A stretch of DNA of 64,000 nt, taken from positions 1,116,001 to 1,180,000 of the forward strand of contig NC_019943.1 in the NCBI RefSeq assembly GCF_000327485.1. The letters are read 5' to 3'. Made by a program: the position numbers and the translations under genes. Each line of letters opens with the position of its first letter. Position 1 is the stretch's first letter. Origin of the DNA: Methanoregula formicica SMSP (GTDB taxonomy: Archaea; Halobacteriota; Methanomicrobia; Methanomicrobiales; Methanospirillaceae). Below, one piece after another: positions 50,512 through 58,321 of this stretch. The notes under the pieces were generated by a model. The model had not been told where the DNA came from. It searched no databases and was given only the letters and a program-made list of their open reading frames with translations.

Positions 50512-50790
50512 TGAGATGAAAGCACAAATGCAGGTTATCCATCGATTTTCACACATCCCTCCTGAATGAAATACCTGTTACGGGAGATCCACAGGATCAT
50601 TTTTGACATGTAAAGTTTTGACCGACAAATCGTTTATAATCCCAAGTTAAACCGCTCAGTGTGGACAGCCGGAGGTTGTCCCGGAAACAAAGAACGCCTG
50701 GGTTCAGCTGCATTGCACACGACCTGAACCCAAGCACATCCGCAGGTTGTCGTCAGTTTTGGTTTCTTCAACGGGATTGATGCGATGCGC
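50512..50790 (+). promoter_or_regulatory. Shared promoter and structured leader (copy 2), direct repeat of 52685-52950
   Basis: Box ACATGTAAAGTTTTGACCGA at 50606 with AAATCGTTTATAA ending at 50639, then CCGCTCAGTGTGGACAGCC (50652-50670) with GGACA/TGTCC arms, and a long hairpin with arms TGGGTTCAG/CTGAACCCA at about 50699-50732 around 16 bases. From about 50519 to 50765 it matches 52692-52935 with only a few changes. The start codon is some 170 bases after the expected transcription start. Confidence 0.7.
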
Positions 50791-50832
50791 CGAGCGGATG
50801 CTGTTGAAAAAAATGAAAGGAGAACTGAAAGA

Positions 50833-52017
50833 ATGAAACGAATTAAAATTGGTGTCATCCTGCTGGCACTGCTGCTGGCAGCGATGGCGATCATACCGAT
50901 GGTAAGTGCAGATAATACCGGAACATCATCAGCGACAGCAATTCAGGCACCAACGATTGATGTTAAGAAAATCATATTACCTGAATTGCAATTTGAGGCA
51001 TCACAAAAATTTGTTGATGTGAATCAAGGATTAAATCCGGATAAAAATACCGTACCTTCTAAATTCCTCACTTCTGAATTCAAAGCCGGAAATCAGGGAG
51101 TATCCAAAATTCCCTATGGATCAATTATCTACCATTCCCGTGATGGGATAACCCGGGTATTTGATTCGTCCGGAAAACAGCTCTTTGCAGCGGATGACAT
51201 GAAAGTTGCAAAGGTCTTCACGCCCCAGGGACCCCAGGCTGCAACGTATGTTCATGAAGTTCCCGAAGGGTCTTTTATTAACACTCAGGGAGACAGAAAA
51301 TATACGATTTATGAGAATTCGGTAATTCTGACTGAAGTCACCGAGACTTCGGCAGTAAGCGGTGTAATTATGGCTGCTCCATCTGATTGGCCTCCACAAT
51401 ACATTGAAGGTGTTGAATATACACCTACTCAAGCTGTTGGTCGGTTCACATCACAGTGGACGGTTCCCACTGCGCCATCTTCTACACAATCCGGCCAGAT
51501 TACCACAATCTGGAATGGACTTCACCGCAACTCCGGAGCATCAGGAGTGATCCAACCGGTTCTTGCCTGGAATGAGAATGGTGATTTGAGATATACGATC
51601 AGAGTCTGGGAAGTATCATCCAGCGGAACGTACAAATCAACGCAATATGGTGCAAGGGCCGGCCACACGATTGTCGGAGATATTGCATGGGACTCATCCA
51701 TGAGTTACTGGAAAGTTACGATCAAGGATGTAAATTCCGGGGACATTTCTCCTATGTGGTCAAATCTTGTGTCTACTTCAAGCTGCCAGGCAGCCCTCAT
51801 GCTTGAAGGGTTCCAACAACCAGTTAATCGTGCATATTATCCTGGAGCGATAACCTTTACCAACAATGTATTACGATCAACCGCCGGAACGGTCATCACT
51901 CCGCCGGCATCATCGGTGAACGGATATGTCGCGACTACCTGGTACAGCGGTAATAACCTCCTGGCTGTGAATAAAAACAACTGGCCCAGTTCGGTTGTTC
52001 TGAGTACAGGAAACTAA
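50833..52017 (+). CDS. Secreted eqolisin-like (glutamic peptidase family G1) protein
   Basis: 394 residues. Signal peptide (IGVILLALLLAAMAIIPMVSA), a propeptide-like part (about 27-195) with YHSRDGITRVFDSSGKQ and VPEGSFI, then an eqolisin-type beta sandwich: GRFTSQWTVPTAP, TTIWNGLHRNSGASGVIQPV with Gln241, YWKVTIKDVNSG, and CQAALMLEGFQQ with Glu325 before ITFTN. Gln and Glu form the catalytic pair of G1 peptidases, best known from fungi and mostly acid-active. Activity is inference. AAAGGAG gives the start at 50833. The partner gene follows. Confidence 0.7.
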   Translation: MKRIKIGVILLALLLAAMAIIPMVSADNTGTSSATAIQAPTIDVKKIILPELQFEASQKFVDVNQGLNPDKNTVPSKFLTSEFKAGNQGVSKIPYGSIIYHSRDGITRVFDSSGKQLFAADDMKVAKVFTPQGPQAATYVHEVPEGSFINTQGDRKYTIYENSVILTEVTETSAVSGVIMAAPSDWPPQYIEGVEYTPTQAVGRFTSQWTVPTAPSSTQSGQITTIWNGLHRNSGASGVIQPVLAWNENGDLRYTIRVWEVSSSGTYKSTQYGARAGHTIVGDIAWDSSMSYWKVTIKDVNSGDISPMWSNLVSTSSCQAALMLEGFQQPVNRAYYPGAITFTNNVLRSTAGTVITPPASSVNGYVATTWYSGNNLLAVNKNNWPSSVVLSTGN

Positions 52018-52072
52018 CCATTTTTTGCGAAAACCGAATAGAATGTATCCGAATACTCTTCGAGGAACAGGA

Positions 52073-52684
52073 ATGATACAAAGGAAAAATATCCCAACGG
52101 GCAGATGTCCGGTATTAATTCTCATTATTGCCTGCTGTTTCTGTGTGTGTCCTAGCCTTGGGATGACGGAGGAATCCCGCTATATTACCATTAATTCTAT
52201 CGGGGATCATGCTGTTGGAGATATTCTTACAATTTCCGGAACGACAAACCTTCCGGTAAACACGACATTGTGGATTCAGGCAGGGCCAAAGGAATTCACA
52301 AAATATCCCCCGCATTATATTGGCGAAACGGCACAGGTTGTTCAGGGAATAAACAGGAATCTCTGGTCAATTGAAGTGAACACATCGACATTTGCAATTG
52401 ATGAATATTCGGTTCTGGTCTCACCTTTGAGCGGGGAGCCAGTATTCGGCAAAGCTGAATTCAAGATGACAGGCAGGCACACCGGTTCCAGGATACCACC
52501 ATCAGCAACTCTGGCAACAATACCGCCGGAAAAGACCACGGTGGCGGATTCTCCGACACAATTAATCACGACGCTCCACCCAGCCACATCCCCGACAACA
52601 GCTACAGCTTCACTTCCATTCACTCTTCTGTTTGTTGCACTGGGAATCACGGGAATGATACTGTTCGGAATAAAAAACAGGTAA
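52073..52684 (+). CDS. Membrane-anchored partner protein of the eqolisin-like gene (copy 2)
   Basis: 203 residues. Signal helix (PVLILIIACCFCVCPSLGM), beta domain with YITINSIGDHAVGDILTISG and TTNLPVNTTLWIQAG, then WSIEVNTSTFAIDEYSV, a Thr/Pro-rich stalk and a C-terminal helix LLFVALGITGMILFGIKNR. It is clearly related to the protein at 49849, especially in the first beta strands and the anchor. The ATG at 52073 after AGGAACAGGA is preferred to one 16 codons earlier. Confidence 0.65.
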   Translation: MIQRKNIPTGRCPVLILIIACCFCVCPSLGMTEESRYITINSIGDHAVGDILTISGTTNLPVNTTLWIQAGPKEFTKYPPHYIGETAQVVQGINRNLWSIEVNTSTFAIDEYSVLVSPLSGEPVFGKAEFKMTGRHTGSRIPPSATLATIPPEKTTVADSPTQLITTLHPATSPTTATASLPFTLLFVALGITGMILFGIKNR

Positions 52685-52950
52685 TGGGTTGAAAGCATAA
52701 ATGCAGGTTATCCATCGTTTTTCACACATCCCTCCTGAATGAAATACCTGTTACGGGAGATCCACAGGATCATTTTTGACATGTAAAGTTTTGACCGACA
52801 AATCGTTTATAATCCCAAGTTAAACCGCTCAGTGTGGACAGCCGGAGGTTGTCCCGGAAACAAAGAACACCTGGGTTCAGCTGCATTGCACACGACCTGA
52901 ACCCAAGCACATCCGCAGGTTGTCGTCAGTTTTGGTTTATTCATAACGGA
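52685..52950 (+). promoter_or_regulatory. Shared promoter and structured leader (copy 3)
   Basis: Box ACATGTAAAGTTTTGACCGA at 52779 with the TATA-like TTTATAA ending at 52812, leader GTGTGGACAGCCGGAGG, and the TGGGTTCAG/CTGAACCCA hairpin at about 52872-52905, as in the copy at 50.6 kb. The stretch before the box (after the partner gene stop) is repeated too, so the tandem unit runs from leader through eqolisin to partner. Confidence 0.7.
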
Positions 52951-53006
52951 ATTGATTCGATATACCTAGCGGATGCTGTCGAATGAATGAAAGGAGATGA
53001 AAAAGA

Positions 53007-54173
53007 ATGCAACTACGCAAACTAAGCGTCATCTTGCTGGCACTGCTACTGGCAGGGATGGTGATGGTACCGATGGTGAGTGCGGCGAACGATGCGACGA
53101 TACATATCAGTTCCGCACAACTGGCCGAAGAATCCCGGATGATGTCTGTAGATGTTTCGAAAATACCTGTTCGTGATTTAACAATCGATGATAACGTTGA
53201 AAAAGTGACCGTGAAACAAAGTCTCACATCCGAGGAGGGAGACGGGATTTCCACGATTTCCCCCGGTTCAATAATCCGCCATTCCAAGGATAACATTACG
53301 CGGGTTTTCGATGGATCGGGAAAACAGGTCTTGTACGCAAATGATGACGAAGCCGCACTCGTTCCAACACCATCAGGCAAGATGCTACCCGCATCCCGAA
53401 TCCACCAAGTCCCCTCAGGTGCATTCCTGAAAACAGTCGGAACGGTGACCTATGTCATTTCGGGCGGAGAAGTCCTCTTTACGGTCATTAATGACCGCGC
53501 GGGGGACATGTCCGATGAAAAAGCACTTGCTGATACTAACGCAGTCCTTGTAAACCCGGATTTTACCGGCTGGATCGAGGATGCTTTTGACAACAATGTC
53601 CCGCAGATCGGTTATTTCTCTGCATACTGGGTAGCTCCATCTCACCCGCCCTCATCGGAAAGTCAGGAAGCAATATTCCTGTTCAATGCAATCCAGCCCT
53701 CTGCCGGGAATGCAATTATTCAGCCGGTCCTTGAGTGGAACCAGCCAAGCACAGGATTATACTGGACCGGTGCAGCATGGTCCCTCAGGAATGGTGTCGG
53801 ATATCCGAGTTCCCGAGTCCGGGTGAATGACGGGGAAACCGTACGTGGCCAGATGGTCTGGAGACCGTCAATGAATGCATGGCTCATTATGTTCACCAAC
53901 GGGGCCGGCCAAACTGTTTCAAAATACACAACGGATATCAGTACTGATCGTAATTTAGCAACATTTGTTGCTCTCGAAGGAACAAAAATTGATGATAATA
54001 CGGATGTTCCTGGGGACACAACATTCAGCAGCATGCAGTTCCTGTCCGGCCTTGGCGGAAGCACAGTTCCGATTGTCTGGGGACAGAATATCAACCCGAA
54101 CGCACCCCTGACCCAGCTCCGCGTGCAGATTATTTCAAATCCTTCATCAGTGAAATTACATACAGCGAACTGA
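53007..54173 (+). CDS. Secreted eqolisin-like (glutamic peptidase family G1) protein, diverged paralog
   Basis: 388 residues. Signal peptide (LSVILLALLLAGMVMVPMVSA), propeptide-like part with RHSKDNITRVFDGSGKQ and VPSGAFL, then the eqolisin-type sandwich: GYFSAYWVAPSHPP, FNAIQPSAGNAIIQPV with Gln239, AWLIMFTNGAG, and TFVALEGTKI with Glu324 before TTFSSM. It is diverged from the 50833 protein (about a third identical by eye) although the leaders are almost the same. GGAGATG precedes the ATG. Two further small envelope genes follow. Confidence 0.68.
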   Translation: MQLRKLSVILLALLLAGMVMVPMVSAANDATIHISSAQLAEESRMMSVDVSKIPVRDLTIDDNVEKVTVKQSLTSEEGDGISTISPGSIIRHSKDNITRVFDGSGKQVLYANDDEAALVPTPSGKMLPASRIHQVPSGAFLKTVGTVTYVISGGEVLFTVINDRAGDMSDEKALADTNAVLVNPDFTGWIEDAFDNNVPQIGYFSAYWVAPSHPPSSESQEAIFLFNAIQPSAGNAIIQPVLEWNQPSTGLYWTGAAWSLRNGVGYPSSRVRVNDGETVRGQMVWRPSMNAWLIMFTNGAGQTVSKYTTDISTDRNLATFVALEGTKIDDNTDVPGDTTFSSMQFLSGLGGSTVPIVWGQNINPNAPLTQLRVQIISNPSSVKLHTAN

Positions 54174-54192
54174 TACACCCGGAAGATCCACG

Positions 54193-54690
54193 ATGAAGAA
54201 CCAGATACTCTCTCTTATTTTTCTCCTGTTGATCATCACCAGTGGTTTTTCAGGCTGCGTTGGCCGGGACACTAATGGAAAAATCCCGGAATCTTCTCCG
54301 GGTCCATCTATTACAACTCCAACACCTGTCTATTCGGTTGTCCCGACACTAACAGGAATGACTGGCGTCCCGGTCTTTGTTGTGAATTACACGGCAATAC
54401 GGTTCATTGGCAGAGATGATCCGGCTCACCCGATGAACGAGGCCCGGAAAAATGCTATCGCTAAAGCTGCTATTGCTGATGATCGTGTTCGCACCCTTCT
54501 TGCCGGAGGGGGTATGATCGAAGGTGTCCTGTACCAGTGTCACCCGACACCAAAGGATTATTCCGACGCTGCATGTGCACCGGCGCTCCGGGTGTTGCAT
54601 AATGGTACTGCCTGGGATTTCCTGGTCGATGAAAAAAGCCAGGTTGTGATATTTGTTCAGCACGAGATCCCATCGGGTTCATTTATGTGA
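54193..54690 (+). CDS. Small lipoprotein of unknown function
   Basis: 165 residues. Signal peptide (LIFLLLIITSGFSGC) with lipobox, a Pro/Thr linker and a globular domain: PVFVVNYTAIRFIGRDDPAH, ARKNAIAKAAIADDRVRTLL, GGGMIEGVLYQCHP, APALRVLHNGTAWDFLVDEK. The PepSY-like helix (DDRVRTLLAGG) hints at a peptidase-inhibitor-like fold, but this is only a guess. It lies 19 bases after the eqolisin-like gene and before another membrane protein, so all three are one operon. Confidence 0.6.
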   Translation: MKNQILSLIFLLLIITSGFSGCVGRDTNGKIPESSPGPSITTPTPVYSVVPTLTGMTGVPVFVVNYTAIRFIGRDDPAHPMNEARKNAIAKAAIADDRVRTLLAGGGMIEGVLYQCHPTPKDYSDAACAPALRVLHNGTAWDFLVDEKSQVVIFVQHEIPSGSFM

Positions 54691-54722
54691 TCTCATTTCC
54701 GTGATTTAGCACAATCCGGGGA

Positions 54723-55220
54723 ATGGTAATGCAAACTGATAAAAAAAACCTCGTTGTCATTGCCGGACTGTTATTGTGCGGTATCCTTATCCTCGGCTTT
54801 TACTGGGCAGGTCATATTTACGGTGCTTCTGGATTGAAGGACAATCTCCCTCAGACGGGATCAGTTCATCCATCTGTTACTACACAACTGCCAGATACTG
54901 ATATTATCACAGTCAATCCCATCCCTGAATATCCGGCCGGCAAAACGATCATAATCCGTGGGACAACAACATTGCCAGTCGGACAAGTGCTGGACATAGC
55001 CTGGATAAAAGAGCCCTACCATACAACAAAATGCGACCCTGATATGTTCTGCGGTTCGGGCACTTATTCGACAAATGTTACTGCCGGAGATGTGGAGAAT
55101 GTATGGTCGTTTGCCCTGAACACTTCTGGATTCACTGAAGGTGGATATAGTATCTGGGTGGTTGCGAAGAACCGTCCGAATTCTTCCGTGGATGCATCTT
55201 TTTATCTGCGGCAGGCATAA
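54723..55220 (+). CDS. Membrane-anchored partner protein (copy 3, N-terminal anchor)
   Basis: 165 residues. An N-terminal membrane helix (LVVIAGLLLCGILILGFYW), a Thr/Pro stalk and a beta domain with ITVNPIPEYPAGKTIIIRG, TTTLPVGQVLDIAWI, a Cys pair (KCDPDMFCGSG) and WSFALNTSGFTEGGYSIWVV. It is the counterpart of the proteins at 49849 and 52073 but lacks the C-terminal anchor and uses an N-terminal one. Same operon as the eqolisin-like gene at 53007. Confidence 0.62.
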   Translation: MVMQTDKKNLVVIAGLLLCGILILGFYWAGHIYGASGLKDNLPQTGSVHPSVTTQLPDTDIITVNPIPEYPAGKTIIIRGTTTLPVGQVLDIAWIKEPYHTTKCDPDMFCGSGTYSTNVTAGDVENVWSFALNTSGFTEGGYSIWVVAKNRPNSSVDASFYLRQA

Positions 55221-55325
55221 GAGATTGGAATATCATATGTGTTTTTCTTCAGCGGATTCATAGAAATTAGGGTAAAAAGAATCTATTCTCTCTAACTTTC
55301 TGTTCTCGATTCTACCCGCATTCTC

Positions 55326-55841
55326 GTGCTGGCACACTTCCCGCTCCTGCTGCTAATCCTGCCGGTCATCATCCTCTTCCTCGGTATCATCGCCGACCCT
55401 GAAGAGACTCATGCGGTCTGGTACGGGATGCTGAACACGCTCGGCATCTTCGAACTGCCTGAGCTGACAGACATCGAGCGGCTGACGTATGCCGAGAAGC
55501 GGCATTATTTCTGGTTCGGCGAGGTGGAGATGGCTGCGATCCTTGCCGGAACCTTCGCGGCCCCGGTCGGGATCTATATGGCGGGCCGGACTGACGCGAG
55601 CCTGGCATTCATCGGGGCTGCGATCCTGTTCCTGCCGCTGTTCGTGTTCCTGCCGAAGCTGATCCAGCGGGCGATGAAGGCGGACACGGATGCGACGATC
55701 GAGGCGTTCGGCAAGAACGAGCAGGTGAAGAAAGTCTTCTGGACCTTCTTTATCTCGATGGCCGGGCTGGTCCTGGCCCGGGTCGTAGATCCCGCGACAG
55801 CTCAGCAGATTGTTGGGCTGATTACGGGGATGGGGGGATGA
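55326..55841 (+). CDS. Small multi-helix membrane protein, paralog of 43169
   Basis: 171 residues with about four membrane helices: HFPLLLLILPVIILFLGII at the N-terminus, MAAILAGTFAAPVGIYMAG, LAFIGAAILFLPLFVFLP and WTFFISMAGLVLARVV, plus the conserved loop ERLTYAEKRHYFWFGE and KADTDATIEAFGKNEQVKK. GTG start at 55326. It is much more GC-rich than the peptidase genes around it. Family unknown. It is the intact form of the shortened gene at 43169, and each copy lies next to a C39-like module. Confidence 0.62.
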   Translation: MLAHFPLLLLILPVIILFLGIIADPEETHAVWYGMLNTLGIFELPELTDIERLTYAEKRHYFWFGEVEMAAILAGTFAAPVGIYMAGRTDASLAFIGAAILFLPLFVFLPKLIQRAMKADTDATIEAFGKNEQVKKVFWTFFISMAGLVLARVVDPATAQQIVGLITGMGG

Positions 55842-55994
55842 TTGGATGGACTATCCCTTCGATTTTTTTGTTAAGAATTTCTTGAAGATTGTTACAATAC
55901 CATTAAAAATTTTAATGCTGCTATAATCTCATAATCGCGTTAAAATTTTCAATCAGCGCTGTTTAAGAGAAATCGTTATCGAACAACCCGCATC

Positions 55995-56016
55995 TTACGA
56001 TTATATATGATCGTAA
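55995..56016 (+). promoter_or_regulatory. Palindromic operator over the TATA box of the second C39-like peptidase
   Basis: TTACGAT-TATATATG-ATCGTAA, perfect seven-base arms around a TATA centre, 152 bases before the ATG at 56169. Before it, 55890-55975 resembles 39505-39590; after it the last 105 bases of the leader are nearly identical to those of the first copy. Confidence 0.62.
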
Positions 56017-56168
56017 GAATAACCAAGAAGTTGTAGGACGAAGCTCACCCTACCTTGGAAGTCAGATGAACCTCGCCTGCCCGTAGGCATTATACAATAT
56101 TCTTCTATTCTTATGAAGATTTGTATCATGCCTCTGAAAAAAACCGATAAAAGGAGGTATTGAAACAT

Positions 56169-58208
56169 ATGAGATTATTCAAACCTGCAGTCATCCTGCT
56201 CGTATTGTTGCTCGCAGCGATGATTATGGTACCGATAGTGAGCGCTGAACCGGATAATACTATTCCGGATAAAAATTTTGTCAGTGTGGAAAAAGCGACA
56301 TCAGTTGCCAATTATTATGTTGAGCAAGTCTCTGGTTCGATGAAAGAATATCCGGACTGGAAAGGGGCAACTGTTCAAAAAGCAACAACCTATTATGATC
56401 TTAATGGGAAAGCATCTGCTTACTCGTTTGATGTTCTTGTAAATGGACAGTATGCCGGGTACCTGATGATTTCTGCAACACGGGATAATTATCCTCTGCT
56501 GGAATTTTCCAAAGGCAGGACCCCCGACCGTGAGATATCCAATCAGGTAAAAGGCGCGGAACTTGCAGCAGCTGATGCGAAGTCACAGCAGGCCACTCTT
56601 GGTGCAGGACGCCCACTTTATCTTGGGGCAACCTTCTTTTATATAGAATATCCGGTTGAAAAGACCAGTACTGTGAAAAGTACTTCTCAACAAAGCCAGG
56701 ACAAAATCCTTGTTGACCTTTATGATATGAGGATTATTAATCCAGAAACGGTCTCCGGTTCCAGGAATGCCGCTGTCAGTACTGAATTGATCGCTGTACA
56801 AAAAGAAGCACAAACAGTTCTTAATCAAACATCAATCCAAAAATTCCAGAAACAGAAAAAACTGGAAGCACAGGCTGAGTGGGATACAATTGATAAAATG
56901 AGTGTATCTTCATCAACGAAAACGGCCGAAGTCAAATCTGCATCGGCATTATCCGCTATTGAAAAAACAATTTCTGGTGTTCCATATTTTAACTGGACAC
57001 ATGGATGTTCACCCACATCTGCAGCAATGGTGCTTGGTTACTGGCGTGGACGGGGGTTAACAAGACTGCCTGATGCCTCATGGCCAACCGGAGATCCGTT
57101 AAATCAACAGTTAGCGGCTGAAATGGGCACAGATGCCCAAGGGTCGACATGGCCGTGGATGATTGCATATGGCATAAACAGAATTACCGCGATCAATTCC
57201 GGTTATCACTATACATCCAGTAGCGCACTCGTGACCGCATACAGCTGGCCGGCAATACAAAGTGAAATTGATGCCGAACGCCCCTTCGTCCTTTCAATGA
57301 TGTGGGGGGGAGCGCCTGAAGAAAGCCCAACAACACCATATGGATTCCATAGTGTTGCCGCAGTGGGGTATACCTACCAAAGTTGGGGCTCTCAAAAATA
57401 TATCACGATTCACGATACATGGGACTATAGTAATAATCGCCACATCCGATTCGGAAATTGGGTCCTGGCTGCATTGAATACGTACGTGCGACCGGATTAT
57501 ACCTACACAATTACATCCTCTGCCGGCCCTCATGGAGTTATAGATCCGGCAGGAACTGTTCAGGTACCTACAGGTACCGGGAAAGTTTTCACCATTACTC
57601 CCGATTCAGGTTATATCATTGATCAAATCCTTGTCGATAATTCACCCGTTACTCAGAACCCTTACACGTTCTCAGATGTAACTTCAGACCACACAATCAC
57701 TGCCACATTTAAAGAAGAGGCACTCCCTGCAATCGTACCGCTTTGTCAAGCAGGGGATGCATTTGATGCAACTATGTATCCGCAAAACTGGCCGCAGTCC
57801 GATCCTATGACATTTTCCTGTAACTGGGACGGGAACGGGCGCGTGTATCTCTCGGGCAGCAGCTCAGAACTTATCGGAACGTATGCCGATGACGGTTTCA
57901 CTGTTGATACTCCAAATGGGATACAGTTCGATGCCGAAGGCCACTATGCACATCAGCATGCGCCGCTGGAACTGACATCAGGTATGAATGCAGGGTCCAA
58001 TACGCTCACATTGATTGTTCGTAATTATATGGGACTGTCGATGAGTTATGGTTCATCAACAGGTATTGGTACGGATCAAACTCCATATATTATCGAAGTG
58101 AATGACCAGTCTATGATTGCAGCAGCCCAGTCATCAGCCGCAAAGGCATTTACATTCGTTCCGAACAGCACAGAGCTGAAAGAGAGCGTATCGACCACGG
58201 CAATCTGA
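56169..58208 (+). CDS. Secreted C39-like cysteine peptidase, second copy
   Basis: 679 residues, same layout as the protein at 39782: the same signal peptide, propeptide-like part (VEKTSTVKSTSQQSQ), C39-type domain with Cys280 (HGCSPTSAAMVLGYW), His394 (FHSVAAVGY) and Asp416 (TIHDTWD), InlB-type repeat and C-terminal beta domain. The middle is diverged and 26 residues shorter (the four-cysteine insert CQCW...CNPLC of copy 1 is missing), but the last 590 bases differ at only a handful of places, pointing to gene conversion or a recent exchange. Confidence 0.75.
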   Translation: MRLFKPAVILLVLLLAAMIMVPIVSAEPDNTIPDKNFVSVEKATSVANYYVEQVSGSMKEYPDWKGATVQKATTYYDLNGKASAYSFDVLVNGQYAGYLMISATRDNYPLLEFSKGRTPDREISNQVKGAELAAADAKSQQATLGAGRPLYLGATFFYIEYPVEKTSTVKSTSQQSQDKILVDLYDMRIINPETVSGSRNAAVSTELIAVQKEAQTVLNQTSIQKFQKQKKLEAQAEWDTIDKMSVSSSTKTAEVKSASALSAIEKTISGVPYFNWTHGCSPTSAAMVLGYWRGRGLTRLPDASWPTGDPLNQQLAAEMGTDAQGSTWPWMIAYGINRITAINSGYHYTSSSALVTAYSWPAIQSEIDAERPFVLSMMWGGAPEESPTTPYGFHSVAAVGYTYQSWGSQKYITIHDTWDYSNNRHIRFGNWVLAALNTYVRPDYTYTITSSAGPHGVIDPAGTVQVPTGTGKVFTITPDSGYIIDQILVDNSPVTQNPYTFSDVTSDHTITATFKEEALPAIVPLCQAGDAFDATMYPQNWPQSDPMTFSCNWDGNGRVYLSGSSSELIGTYADDGFTVDTPNGIQFDAEGHYAHQHAPLELTSGMNAGSNTLTLIVRNYMGLSMSYGSSTGIGTDQTPYIIEVNDQSMIAAAQSSAAKAFTFVPNSTELKESVSTTAI

Positions 58209-58321
58209 AAACACTGCATTCACCAGTCGTGATGTCAGATGGAAAAGGAACTTCACCAGAAAAAAGGATTAAAAATAAATCCATCTATTTTTTGGTTAGA
58301 ACAACAGGGAACTGATTTCAC

